A DNA stretch of 64,000 bases from Anthracocystis setariae (GCA_928724745.1 CAKMXJ010000037.1:496001-560000); one strand, 5' to 3'; counted from the first letter of the stretch, positions 1-10,240 are shown. Notes: generated by a model from the sequence alone, not told the origin. Translations and numbers: made by a program.

Positions 1-734
1 CCAGTAGAGGTTGCCAACCTTCGCCAGTCTCGACTAGCTCAGCCAATCTTCCAGTGCCTTGCCATGGGATGGCGCTACTTTGTCAGTTCCGGGTTGAAAG
101 TCCTCGCCTGCTGATGATGGTACTCTATTGTTTCGATGATTCCAGCCAGTTACTGTACTACACTTTCGTCAGTCAAGTTGATATTCAATACTATTGTCCA
201 TGTCACATTGTCATCGACTTGTGCAATGCTTAGTCGCAGATTGATTGATACAACCATCAGCGCCTTGCTGTTTTTGAGAGGGAAGGCCGATATCGTAATG
301 AGAAAGCGAGGTTGTAATGACGTTGGTTGGGCAGAGTGGGAGTCCGAGGACTCATTGGCATTCCAAAGATCCCTTTCATCGACCAAGCAGCTAGTTACGA
401 CTCGATCTCAGGATTCACATCGATCAGCAAGTCGACACTTGCTTAGCTTAGCACAAGACCCAGCGATGTAGATTGCTTGCATCAAACACTCACTACCTCA
501 CGGATTTGATCGAAATCAATGTAGATGGACTTCTTACAGTCCCATCGACGAGGCCCGGCACAAACAAAGTCTGACACGAGCACTTGGACCGCCCACTTGG
601 CACTTGGACATGCATTTTTGAGTTTCCCCGACCGAAACATGTTCATGACCCGATGGTGTGCTCAGCGAGCGAGCTGGTTCAATAGGGAAGTACCATGGTT
701 CAAGGCTGTCTTAGAAAACGGCGGGGAATATCGC
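1..734. other. Gene-free left margin
   Basis: No reading frame here has a signal peptide, recognisable domain or plausible gene structure. The short open frames at 136-471 and 525-791 overlap each other's antisense and have no motif. I see nothing functional that I can support. Confidence 0.5.
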
Positions 735-2225
735 CCCTACCAATGTTTTGCCTCGGAGCTTGTCGAAGCGAACAAACACAAACAAATGTGAATCTAGCTC
801 CATCGTCATGATTGAAACGCTGATGCTTGGCGGAATCTAGCATGATACGATTGACAAATGACCATTCCACGCTTGTGGTGACACACCGACGCTGCTCTAC
901 AGGGTCTCCTCAATAATGTTTCGGACTTCCTTGGGTGAAATTGATGGCGTCACACTTTTAAGAGGTTTCGAGTCGTCCGTTTTCCGAGCGGGAAAATCCG
1001 CTCACGTTGGGCCCCCACCCTAGTCCTCCTTTGGTCACATGTGATGCCGTTGCCCCCACCCTCACAATCCTCCCCGCAACGATTTCGTGGCAAGTTGGCA
1101 TCTTATCTTTCCGCCGGTGTCAACCAGTTCCGCAGATTGATGAAGCGCCTCGCTTGATACTGTACCATGAATTGCATTTGTTTCACCTTGCCCACGTGGC
1201 GTTTCGGCCACGCGAGGTGGAGGAGTCGTGCGTTTTTTCGGTTTGCCTCCTCCCTTCAGCATCGTCCTGTGACCATCATTCCGCGAGCTCCATGCTCCCT
1301 ATTGGCTACCTTGGGCACCTCAGAGCTGGCTCAGAAAGGACATCAGGAAGACTTGAAAATCGGCTGTTTGGATCGAGCGGTTATCCGTCACGATTGGTCG
1401 AAAAAGAGATGAACAACTTTCTCAATGGATCTCGACATTTGGACAAGAGTTGTTGTTTCTAAGACAACGGATGAACTTACGATATGGATGAGTAATGAAT
1501 AGCTTTTGCTGCGCCCTCTGCAGCTACACGGGTAATTGGACGATCATTGAATCAGCCGGATAACACGGACGCTAGCCCCCACTGTGCTTGGAGCTCCGAA
1601 TCTGTTCTACTGCCTCCACTTGATCATCTCGAGAGATGCGCATGGCTGTAGCGCTTTACAGTAGATGCCAGCGCTGATACCCTTCTCCCTGGTGGACTCA
1701 AGAGTGGTGGAAATACTTTGTCGGTCTCAGGTGTCCAGGTGATGTCGGAACTAAAGCGTCGAACAAGGCAAGTTCCTTGATTACTTCTACGGATTTGAGT
1801 CGCCTGTCACATTCCTCAAACCCGAATCGAGCAACAGCAGAACACTTTTGATGGTATGATGTGGGCAGACAACTTCCGTGGCTAGCAATGCGGGGTATCC
1901 CCAACATCCGGAGTACCATGTCAATGAGACCGTTTCATCATTGGTATCCCGTCATCTTGATGTGTTTCTTTCCACTACCGACACCATCTTGCTCTTCCTT
2001 GAACAGACCGCTTTCAAGCTGGTATTCGCACAATCACAGAAGGAAAGAGACAATTACACGGAGTTCCACGTTCTTCGTATGGGACCACTGCTATGGCCTT
2101 CGCAGAGTGATGATGATGGTGTTTGGTGGCCAATGTGTACCTAGATCGTCTGTGTTGGCTCATAGCGCTGACATCGATGCACGTTCGCTTCAGCCAGATC
2201 AGCTTGATCAGGTCGTCTCGAAAGG

Positions 2226-2232
2226 TATATAA
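2226..2232 (+). promoter_or_regulatory. TATA box of the first Kex2-repeat gene
   Basis: TATATAA lies 137 bases upstream of the ATG at 2363, inside a block (CTCGAAAGGTATATAAC) conserved in front of the paralogue at 5960. The conserved leader CACCATTCCATCTCCCTTTC follows in both copies, so this is a credible core promoter. Confidence 0.65.
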
Positions 2233-2362
2233 CGAGCCCGAAGAACACCATTCCATCTCCCTTTCCTCATCACTCAAACACTCAAGCCCACTCAAGCAAA
2301 CCAATCCACTCCAAACAACACTCTTACAACACTTACCCTTTTCAACACTCAAGCATATCACA

Positions 2363-3190
2363 ATGAAGCTCACCTTCTTCTTCGTTGCTACCTCGATCCT
2401 GCTCGGATCCACGCTCGGTGCGCCTGTCCCTAGCGGCTGCGCTGCTGGCTCCAAGCGACTTTGTGCTCCTCACCACAAGAATCTTCCGTCCAAGACTTCC
2501 TTGATGCACAAGAGGCTCGTTCCCGAGCTTGCCATGGTCCCTGAAGTCATGCCGGAGGTCATTGGAGAACTTATGCCCGACATCGCTGAGACGATCAGCA
2601 AGCTCGCCAACGATCACGACAGGCGCGATGTCTCGATGCAGAAGAGGCTCTCTCCCGCCTTGGCTCCCGAGATCATCGAATTTGCACCTGAGCTCGCCGA
2701 TGCGATCGTGGATCTCCTCAGCAGCAACGACAAGCGCGACCTCGCAATGCAGAAGAGGCTCTCTCCCGCCTTGGCTCCCGAGATCATCGAATTTGCACCT
2801 GAGCTCGCCGATGCGATCGTGGATCTCCTCAGCAGCAACGACAAGCGCGACCTCGCAATGCAGAAGAGGCTCTCTCCCGCCTTGGCTCCCGAGATCGTCG
2901 AATTCGGCCCTGAGCTCGCCGATGCGATTTTCGACCTCCTCAGCAACAACAACGACAAGCGCGACCTCGCGATGCAGAAGAGGCTCTCGCCCGCTCTGGC
3001 TCCCGAGATCGTCGAAATGGCACCTGAGCTCGCCGATGCGATTTTCGACCTCCTCAGCAGCAACGACAACGACAAGCGCGACCTCGCGATGCAGAAGAGG
3101 CTCTCACCCGCCTTGGCTCCCGAGATCGTGGAAATGGCACCTGAGCTCGCCGAAGCGATCATGAATCTCCTCAGCAGCAACGACAACTAA
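2363..3190 (+). CDS. Secreted Kex2-processed tandem-repeat precursor protein
   Basis: The protein is 275 residues. The start at 2363 was chosen because it opens a signal peptide (MKLTFFFVATSILLGSTLG, followed by APVPSGC) and lies downstream of a TATA box; upstream in-frame codons add only non-secretory sequence. After a non-repeated part (to about residue 90) come five near-identical units of 37-39 residues. Each unit starts MQKR, then a 27-30 residue acidic, amphipathic segment beginning LSPALAPEI and ending SND or SNDN, then KRDLA. Kexin cleavage after each Lys-Arg would release about five core peptides and short DLAMQ linkers. This matches the architecture of fungal Kex2-processed repeat proteins, whose known members include smut repellents and pheromone precursors. 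The core sequence is not one I recognise, and the function is unknown. The paralogue is at 5960-6658. Confidence 0.85.
   Translation: MKLTFFFVATSILLGSTLGAPVPSGCAAGSKRLCAPHHKNLPSKTSLMHKRLVPELAMVPEVMPEVIGELMPDIAETISKLANDHDRRDVSMQKRLSPALAPEIIEFAPELADAIVDLLSSNDKRDLAMQKRLSPALAPEIIEFAPELADAIVDLLSSNDKRDLAMQKRLSPALAPEIVEFGPELADAIFDLLSNNNDKRDLAMQKRLSPALAPEIVEMAPELADAIFDLLSSNDNDKRDLAMQKRLSPALAPEIVEMAPELAEAIMNLLSSNDN
2636..3187 (+). repeat. Five in-frame tandem repeats of 111-117 bp
   Basis: Units begin at the ATGCAGAAG positions 2636, 2747, 2858, 2972 and 3089, giving periods of 111, 111, 114 and 117 bases; the last unit ends at the gene's stop. Length changes are whole codons, from extra Asn/Asp codons in the SND stretch before KR. 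Units 1 and 2 look identical over most of their length, which suggests recent homogenisation. Confidence 0.9.
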
Positions 3191-4028
3191 GGTCAACAAG
3201 AGATGGCTCGGTCTCGGCCCCGAAACATCGTCACTGATTGGGTGACCGATATCGCCACGGAGGCTGCTACCAATCCTCCCTGAACCAGTTCAAGGATGTG
3301 CCTTCTTTCACCTCGATAGCTTCCGTTTTGGTTTTCCTCATAGGCTCTGTTTCGTACACACATGGACAATATCGATATTTGCTGTGATCTGATAAGCGAG
3401 TGTCTTGCGCTCAAGTGTGAGTCAGATTGGAGCTTTGTCTAAGCAAATGTCGATAGGCGCAAGAGAGGAATGTTGAGGTGCAGGTCTTGCATTGGTGAAG
3501 ATGTGCGCGTGTGCTCATTGGGATGGGGAACCAGAGCAAAGATGTTCAAGGAGCAGAAGAAAGGAAGATAGTGATGCACAGAGACTCGATCGAGATAGCG
3601 TTCGTGGTGGTCGAGGCGAGGAGAGTGCGGGAGAGGACGACTTGGTGGTCACGACCGCGCAATCCCCCTTGAAAGCTTTGATGGGTTTGGCGCGCGTTCT
3701 GAACCCACAGTCATCCGAAAACTCAGGTACCGGAATGGCAATACCGCCTTCTCGGCCTTGTCTTGCTCGCCATCACGAGGCTCAAGCAGGCTAGGTGCTG
3801 CGCCGTTCTCACTGGCGGTGTGGCAGTGATCTGCATGCTGGTATCGTCCTTGTCGATGGCGTCGAGCTAAAATCGAACTCAAAGTGTCGCAAGAAGAACC
3901 AGCTTTGTTACATCTCGAGTGCTCCTAGACCTGTTTTTCCAGCCTTTGTAGGGTCTGTGAGCTCATTACGGGATCGGCAAGGGCTGAGGAACGCTGTCAC
4001 GATCACGCAAACCCCGCCATCGTTACGC

Positions 4029-4067
<39 letters not shown>

Positions 4068-4784
4068 CAATATCAGCCTCAACCATGACAGAATTCACCT
4101 CTGAAGCCGCACATCGCCGACGTGATCCTCTCATAGTGTCATAAGACATCCACACATCTGTCATGAGGGCATCTTGAGTGAAAGTCGATGTTGTTGGTGA
4201 GTCGAGTATTCGCCAATTATGAACAACTTCCCCAAGTTATTCGCGTATCTACGCCGACCTCCTCAGAGGAAGCTTCCGCTTATCTCTTTCGCTTAATTTC
4301 TGAGCACAAAACACACAGTGTCTTCATCAGCGAATGTGGTTGCCAAGTCGAGTGAAGGGGTGTGCAGTACGAGATAGCATCGCTTGAGAGTCCACTGCAA
4401 GAGATTGGCCGCGCCTTGAGTAGCGTCGAAGAGACTGTCCCGTCCAGCATCGTTGCTGCGCGCGATGTGTCGGGCGACACGAAGACTGGTTTAAATTTCT
4501 TTGTCGTCGCCTGCGCCTCCTGGATCAACTTGCATATCTCCCCCAAGTGGGTAGCCGTCGAGGCTCCTGCTCTTTCCCTTTCTTGCAAGCGGAATAGGAA
4601 TGGCCGGGGCAGATGCACCATCGTCTGTTGCCCCTACAGCCACGGCTGGGAGTTCGCAAGCGACTATCCCGACTTAGACATTTGTATCCTTCTGGCTCGT
4701 CTGTATCAATGGTCTTCTAGACGTGATCATCTCTGAGCCCCGTCAAGACGTTGACGCCCCTGAATGGTGGCAAAGCTGCGCAAA
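3191..4784. other. Intergenic region between the duplicated secreted genes
   Basis: No convincing gene. It contains a 38-base T tract at 4030-4067. The open frames at 3492-3794, 3795-4088 and 4362-4736 lack motifs, and 3795-4088 runs through the T tract, so I treat them as chance. Confidence 0.45.
4030..4067. repeat. 38-base poly(T) tract
   Basis: An uninterrupted run of 38 T lies between the two copies of the segmental duplication. It could be the poly(A) tail of a minus-strand retroposed sequence, but I found no flanking target-site duplication. It could equally be a simple-repeat expansion. Confidence 0.9.
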
Positions 4785-5839
4785 ATATCGCGCCCATTCA
4801 TGTTTCGTCTCGGAGCTCGCCGCAGCGAATCAATATCAAAAAAATACAAAGTCTAGCTCCAACGTTGTTATTAAAACCCACAGGCTTGGCAAACTCTGGC
4901 GTGAGACATGAGACATGATCGACAGATGGCATAAGAAGCTGGTGGTAAGCACAGCCCAAACAGACTTCCGGGGTCTCAAATTGGTTTGTGAAGTTTCTTT
5001 CGAGTCTTGCTTTCACGAGCGAAAATTCGCCCACCTTGCCAAATGCTCCCCCCTGCCTGGCCAGATGTGATAGCCCATCCTTCCGGTCCGGCCCGACGCA
5101 CCATGCCAAGTCGTTGCGGTGTCTTATGCTTCCGCCTCAACAAACAACGTTCCGCAGGTTGAGGTTGCGCCGGGTCCATTAGAATCGCATTTGTTTCATC
5201 TTGCCCACATGGCGTTGCGGCTACGCGAGATGGAGGAGCTGTGCATTTTTGATGTTTTTTTTCTCCTTCCCTCAACGTCGTCCTCTACCTATGATCTCGT
5301 CAGTTCCAGATTGATTATCGGCTGGCTTGAGCACCTCAACTGTCCAAAACGAACCGTAGGAAGGCTTGCAAAACCAGCTGTTTGGGGTCTTAGCGCGCTT
5401 CTGTCACGATTGGTTGCAAACGACCATGTTTTCCTGAAATCCGGGAACAAAACTCGTCGTGTCTGAGACAAATGAATGATGTCACGTTGCAGGTGACGCA
5501 GGGTCCTGCACTGTGCGGCGTTACACGGCTGATTGGAAGATCGTCAATGCACCGGGTAAGTCTGAATCCATTGCCGGTGCTTCTTCAACGCGATCAGCAG
5601 AGAGCATTGAGGCACAATTCGAACATCCGGAGTACCATGTCGATTGAGTCGAGACCGTTTCATGGGGATCCCGTCATCTTGATGCGTTTCGAGAAGCAGC
5701 CTACGCTATCTCTTCTCCTTCTTCCATACAGAATGCACAGCCCCAATATGATCCAGCTGATTCGAGTCCATAGTCCTGAGCAGTAGGGGCTTCAGCGTCC
5801 AAAGAGCTATGCTATGCCTCATCAAGTCAGCTCGAAAGG

Positions 5840-5846
5840 TATATAA
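5840..5846 (+). promoter_or_regulatory. TATA box of the second Kex2-type gene
   Basis: TATATAA lies 120 bases upstream of the ATG at 5960, in the same conserved block as the box at 2226. Confidence 0.65.
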
Positions 5847-5959
5847 CCAGCCAGATAAACACCATTCCATCTCCCTTTCCTCATCTCTCATACACTCACA
5901 ATCTTTTTCAAACAAATCAATCTTGCCAACACGATCTTCAGGCACTCAAGCATATCACA

Positions 5960-6658
5960 ATGAAGCTCACCTACTTTTTCGTTGCTACCTCGATGCTCCT
6001 CGCTTGCACTCTGGGAGCGCCTGTGCCAAGCGGCTGCGCTGCTGAATCGATGGGGCTTGGCACTCGTCAATCCACTGGAGATGCTGGGGCAAGTATACCA
6101 GACGTCGACTTTTTCAAGAACAGCTTGAAAAACAGCCTCGCGGCGGACAATGTCTTGATGGACAAGAGGCTCGTCGCTGATCTCGCTAAAATGATTGACA
6201 ATCTCAACCGACACAGTGGCGAAAAGCGCCATGTCTGGATGCAGAAGAGGCTCTCGCCCATGTATGATTGGGCGCTCGGACCCAGACGTGGCGATGGCGA
6301 TGTCTCGAAGCAGAAGAGGCTCATTCCTGACCTCACTCTGAAACTTGGGATGCTCGATGTCGTTGAGGAGTATCAACACAATTGCGAGCCAAACTCTGGC
6401 CTTGAGAAAAGGCTCTTCCTCGAAGGTCTTGGAACTGAGTATGATTCGGAGATCAACGCACGCACTGGACTGAACAAGCGCGATAGATTCATGCATGGAA
6501 GTGGGGTCAGAAGCTCCTCTGCCCTCGTTCAGGGATGCAATGGCCGAGGTGTTGCATGCCTTTCCCGGCAAAAAAAACCGTCGACACTATTATGGAGTAG
6601 ACTAATTTGTGAAACAAGCGCATGGAAGCGCATGGTCCATCTTGGATCGATCTCTTGA
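5960..6658 (+). CDS. Secreted Kex2-site protein, diverged paralogue of 2363-3190
   Basis: The protein is 232 residues. The signal peptide (MKLTYFFVATSMLLACTLG, then APVPSGCAAES) is nearly identical to that of 2363-3190. The mature part keeps Lys-Arg sites at irregular spacing: MDKRLVADL, EKRHVWMQKRLSP, SKQKRLIPDL, LEKRLFLEG, NKRDR. The segments after KR begin L-V/S/I/L and loosely resemble the LSPALAP cores, so this reads as the same precursor design with decayed repeats. From about residue 180 the sequence is low in motifs and basic, and may be a run-on after a lost stop. Likely secreted and kexin-processed; no biochemical function can be assigned. Confidence 0.75.
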   Translation: MKLTYFFVATSMLLACTLGAPVPSGCAAESMGLGTRQSTGDAGASIPDVDFFKNSLKNSLAADNVLMDKRLVADLAKMIDNLNRHSGEKRHVWMQKRLSPMYDWALGPRRGDGDVSKQKRLIPDLTLKLGMLDVVEEYQHNCEPNSGLEKRLFLEGLGTEYDSEINARTGLNKRDRFMHGSGVRSSSALVQGCNGRGVACLSRQKKPSTLLWSRLICETSAWKRMVHLGSIS

Positions 6659-8199
6659 ATAACGACGGCTTCGTTCGTGCCAAGACTCAGTGTAGAAGCT
6701 AAGCTGTTGAAAAGGCTCGTTAGTTTCGCTGTTTCGTATGTAAATGGACAGTACTGTAGTGTAACATTATTTGCTCTGACAAGACAAGCGAGTGTGAACG
6801 TACTGTACTGTAGAGTACTGTATTGCTCAAGCTTCAGAGAAAGATGCAAACGATTGAGACAGCAAACCTGAGGCGAAGCTCGGGCAAGCCAAAAGGCGGG
6901 AGAGGGAGGGGGGGGGGGGGGGTTCAATGCCCAGTCGATGACCAGGCTCTTGCTTCTGCGTTACTGCATTAGGCTGGGCAGCGCAGTGCTGTACCGGGGG
7001 GGGGGATGCTTGAGAATTATTGTTCTTTTTATTTTATTTTAATTTATTTTTTTGGAGCGTAATAAGAATCAAGATTGGCGATGCGGGGCGGCGGCCGGAT
7101 GAGCGCATACCAGCTTTTCGGCTCAGCACGTCGAGCTTCAACATTCTAGACTCTACACTCTAGATTTTCCCACATTGGGCAAGAGACAGCAACCGTTGTC
7201 AAGCCGAGAGTGGCAGGCGACTGTATAGAATATGCTAGTATGCTAACGAGCGCGCCTAGGAGCCCAACACTTAGAAGCTAGCTATAGTGTGATGTAGCAG
7301 TACCGACAGTTGGTTGGCTTTGGTTGCATGCGTCAAGCCACGTCGACACTACTACAGTAGCATACTGTACAGTACAGTACAGTACTGAAATTGGCAGGCG
7401 GGGGCTGGCTTTGTGCTTGGGCTCGCTTGGCTGTTCCAAGGCTCGGATCGAAAATCGAAAAAACATAATTATAATTAATAATTAATAATAATAATAATAA
7501 TAATCTAATGGAGAATCTCGGCTAGCCATGTACGACAGTCAGGGTGCATGATGCATGGATGGATCCATTCAGCACATGCCTTGCAAGCTACGCGATCCGA
7601 TCCGAACCCAACCCAACCCAACCTGCGTCGTGTGCTGATGCAGTTTAAATATGTCAGTCACACTGTATCTTGCCTCACGCGACATACAGTACACGCACAC
7701 TTGCACCTCAATCGAATGGACTCTGATAACAACGTTCTAAGCCAAGTCGTTTCAGTTGGCAACAAACGCTGAGAGTAAATTGTCTTCAGAGTAGTAGTGG
7801 AAACCCCAAGAGAGTGGTAAAATGCCAAAGGGGCGCGAGGCGAGGCGAGGCGGGGCGCGCGCAAATCGCCGAAAATGTCAAACAAATTATTGCAGCAGCG
7901 CGCATCTTGAGCCTCCTCGACTACGCGGGCTGTGCTCAACGTCGTTTGCCCACTCCTGCACAGCGCCGTACAATACAGTACAGTGACTAGCGCGCCTTGA
8001 CACTCGCCTCGATACGAAACAAAGAATAATAATAATGACGGTCGACGGTGCACCGCCATTGCATGGTCCCTGCTCTCTAGTTCGGATTCTTGGTACCCAA
8101 GACTAACGTGATGCGTGAGACCAAGACCCCTTTGCAGAGAAATGGACGGCATGCATTTCTCCAAGGACCCTTGCCTGGCTTGGCATGAACATCCCATCC
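6659..8199. other. Gene-poor intergenic region with simple repeats
   Basis: No supported gene. It holds G runs (about 6908-6922 and 6998-7007), an AT-rich ATAATA stretch (about 7468-7505) and several TACTGTAC-type clusters (about 6749-6822, 7364-7386, 7970-7983). The 218-residue minus-strand frame at 7658-8314 covers the promoter and leader of the next gene and has no motif. Confidence 0.5.
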
Positions 8200-8206
8200 T
8201 ATATAA
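8200..8206 (+). promoter_or_regulatory. TATA box of the first Kre9/Knh1-like gene
   Basis: TATATAA lies 135-141 bases upstream of the ATG at 8341, followed by a pyrimidine-rich leader, as in the other secreted genes of the cluster. Confidence 0.6.
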
Positions 8207-8340
8207 CACAATCCCCTTCCCTTGTCTCCCTCCCTTCCACCACATCCGACCAATTCTCTGTCCGCATCTCATTTTCTCCTTCATTCTAACTACTTCATCC
8301 CTCATCTCAAGCATTCAGTCCTCGTCCCTTTGTCCACATC

Positions 8341-8979
8341 ATGCAGCTTTCCACACTCATCGTTGCTGTTTCGGCGCTGATCACTTCCACTCTGGCTGCA
8401 CCCCTGGTCGTCGAGTCGGACGCGTCGCTTCTGCGCCGGGCTCCTTCGGCTGCTCAATACGGTGCCAACATCTTTGGTGACAGGATGCTCGGTCGGGATG
8501 CTCTTTGGCAAGATCTCGGCCTGCCCACCCGTTTCACCGATGCCAAAGCCTTGTTCAGCAGAGACAATGAGCTTTCAAAGCGGATCGTCTACAACCCTCG
8601 CATCACCTCACCCACGGCGAGTTCGATCTGGAAAGCCGGCAAAACGTACTCAGTCACCTGGGATGCTTCCGACATGCCGCCAACCGCCAACCCGATGGGC
8701 AAAGTTTTGCTGGGCTTCATCCCCGCTGACGGCTCCGGAGGCGAGAACCTCCATTGGATGCTCGCAAAAGACTTTCTCATCAAGGATCAAGCCGTCAACG
8801 TCACAGTTCCAAGCGATATCGAATCGAGGTCGGATTACATTGTCGTTGTGATGGGTGATAGCGGTAACGCTTCGCCCAAATTCACCATCACCGCCACCAA
8901 ACCCACCCTGGCACAACACATCAACCACCTGGTCCAGGACCACATCTCTCAAGCCCAAGCCCAAGTCCAAGCTGAATAG
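8341..8979 (+). CDS. Secreted protein with Kre9/Knh1-like N-terminal domain
   Basis: The protein is 212 residues. A signal peptide (residues 1-20, ending TSTLAAP) is followed by a putative propeptide to a Lys-Arg at 80-81, then a domain of about 100 residues (83-186). Landmarks in the domain are NPRITSPTASSIWKAG, YSVTWDASDMP, VLLGFIPADGSGG, ENLHWMLA, VTVPSDI, DYIVVVMGDSGNASPKFTI. This pattern fits the Ser-Thr-rich GPI-anchored/Kre9-Knh1 N-terminal family of fungal cell-surface proteins, associated with beta-1,6-glucan and cell-wall assembly. The C-terminus is short and Gln-rich, with no GPI-anchor signal. The propeptide contains RDALWQDLG, which resembles the RxxxWxDL motifs of the neighbouring minus-strand genes. 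The closest relative in the window is 13149-14396. Confidence 0.85.
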   Translation: MQLSTLIVAVSALITSTLAAPLVVESDASLLRRAPSAAQYGANIFGDRMLGRDALWQDLGLPTRFTDAKALFSRDNELSKRIVYNPRITSPTASSIWKAGKTYSVTWDASDMPPTANPMGKVLLGFIPADGSGGENLHWMLAKDFLIKDQAVNVTVPSDIESRSDYIVVVMGDSGNASPKFTITATKPTLAQHINHLVQDHISQAQAQVQAE

Positions 8980-9305
8980 GGAAATGGTTGATGGCGCAAG
9001 AGGTGCGCTTGGCCCGAATTTTCCTGAATTTTGTACAGTTTGACAGGGCGGCGCACCCGCACCCATCTACCACTTGGTATACCTCTTCACTCGTTTGGCT
9101 AGGACAATCTTGATTCCCATGGCGCTGTTCCGCATCTTGGGTCTGTCAATGTGTGCGTCAGAGTTGTATGCATATCAACCAACTACTTTTTAGTGTGAGC
9201 GGCGGTGGGTGGCGTCAAATTTGTTGTGAGAAAAATTTGTGACCTAGTTCTAGATCGATGCCTCTCTGCTCCTTGCAAGCACCGTATGGCCACCAGACGC
9301 GGAGC

Positions 9306-9632
9306 TCACAGAATCCTTGCAAGAAGCACTCGGAATAGGCATACCTGTGTGGCATTTGGACGTTTCAATATTTTTTTTTTTTTCCTCGGACGAGATCGCC
9401 GAGAAGAAGGAATACTCAGAATCAAGGGAGGAAGACCTTCTGTCTTGCACTGCGTTTCTGAGGAGAGGGCTATCAAAGGAGTATGGGAGTTCGAGCGCTC
9501 GGCTGTGTATCTACATTGATCAAATGAGCTGGAACTCCAATGGGCTCGCGCTTTCTTGACTTTAGGAATACCAACGCAGCGCCTGCAGTTGTACAGTTGG
9601 GCCAGAATGGCGTTGTTGGCGACGTCCAAGTT
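9306..9632 (-). other. Probable second exon of the 9640-10017 gene
   Basis: Read on the minus strand from 9632, this frame contains NAILAQLYNCRRCVGIPK, closely matching NPIVAQLYNCRRRIPIAK at the end of the paralogue at 11068-12047. It lies just past the first gene's stop, in another frame. A 52-nt intron (9684 down to 9633, CAG|GTCATC to GTGACAG|AAC) would join the two in frame. The donor is not consensus, so an old frameshift is the alternative. Sequence beyond about 9560 has no counterpart in the paralogue and may be run-on. Confidence 0.45.
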
Positions 9633-9639
9633 CTGTCAC

Positions 9640-10017
9640 TCAGCGTCCAATTTCTCCCTCTGACGCCACAGCTCTGGAGATGACCTGGGTTTGTGCGCAC
9701 TCGTTCCAGTTCTGACACTCGACAGCCAACTCGTCCTCTGCGACCACATCTCTAGCGTTGTTCTTGGAAGCGGCAAGGAGGCCATCATCTTGCGGCAGGT
9801 CGTCCCAGAGCGTATGGCGCGCCACAGCAGCGGGAGGCGCCTCTTGGTTGTCGCACAAGCTGAAACCGTTGATTGGATCTCTACAGTAGCGAGCGCGACG
9901 CTGAAGCGCATACAGATCTCCGACCTGAGCAGAGCCTGGGTTGGACATGCTAACAGGGGCTCCCAGAGTAGCACCGACGAGCAGCGACACTGTGACAAGG
10001 GTCGTAGAAACGTGCAT
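9640..10017 (-). CDS. Small secreted protein with WDDL motif (paralogue 1)
   Basis: As a single exon it encodes 125 residues. The signal peptide MHVSTTLVTVSLLVGATLG is followed by APVS. The mature part has a Cys-containing stretch (YCRDPINGFSLCDN), then AAVARHTLWDDLPQDDGLL, then RDVVAEDELAVECQNWNEC. The paralogue at 11068-12047 shares the signal peptide, the GFxxC segment, the ARHxxWDDLPQ segment and RDVA, and extends to AQLYNCRR. The matching AQLYNCRR coding sequence lies just downstream here in another frame (see 9306-9632), so the real product may be spliced and longer (219 residues if joined to the end of that frame). No known domain was recognised. Its position among secreted-protein genes suggests an effector-like role, which is inference. 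Confidence 0.65.
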   Translation of the reverse strand: MHVSTTLVTVSLLVGATLGAPVSMSNPGSAQVGDLYALQRRARYCRDPINGFSLCDNQEAPPAAVARHTLWDDLPQDDGLLAASKNNARDVVAEDELAVECQNWNECAQTQVISRAVASEGEIGR

Positions 10018-10240
10018 GATGGCAACAGCAGGCAGTAGTAGGGCTTGGGCTTGGAAAATTGTGTGAAAGATGATCAGAGTTTACGTGAAGCGGAAAGGAG
10101 GCGGTTTGGGGGGGGGGATAATGAGCGTCCCTCTATCCCCTCATGTACTGTTTAAGTAGATCAAAGCATTGGAAGATCCGCATGGAAGAGCTCCATGAGG
10201 TTGAAGCACTGGAAGATACGCATCGAGGGGCCCACATTGA

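Larger units (their letters stand above)
735..3190 (+). repeat. Segmental duplication, copy A (upstream region plus Kex2-repeat gene)
   Basis: The non-coding DNA from about 735 and the gene at 2363-3190 are recognisably related to 4785-6658. Matching landmarks occur in the same order: the CTCGGAGCT block (about 752 and 4812), the TTGCCCACRTGGCGTT block (about 1188 and 5204), the TTACACGG/CTACACGG block with ATTGGA (about 1525 and 5521), the ACATCCGGAGTACCATGTC block (about 1903 and 5624) and the TATATAA box with its leader. Copy A has roughly 250 extra bases between the second and fourth landmarks. The boundaries are approximate and the copies are clearly diverged, so this is an old duplication. 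Confidence 0.75.
4785..6658 (+). repeat. Segmental duplication, copy B
   Basis: This region shares the ordered landmarks listed for copy A (735-3190), including the promoter, the leader and the last bases before the ATG (CACTCAAGCATATCACA in both). The coding part has diverged much more than the 5' leader. Confidence 0.75.

Noticed and set aside
2614..3186. A 190-residue minus-strand frame and a 211-residue plus-strand frame (2529-3164) over the Kex2 repeats
   Set aside because: They are translations of the same tandem repeats in other frames. The signal peptide, TATA box and KR periodicity support only the frame from 2363.
2636..3187. CRISPR-like array
   Set aside because: The repeats are contiguous, in-frame and protein-coding with no spacers, in a eukaryotic genome.
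2363..6658. A RiPP (ustiloxin-like dikaritin) precursor
   Set aside because: The repeated KR-bounded cores fit superficially, but the cores are too long and lack the Tyr-containing short core. No UstYa-type oxidase gene is visible nearby.
7658..8314. A 218-residue minus-strand frame
   Set aside because: It is antisense to the promoter and leader of the 8341 gene and its composition is low-complexity.
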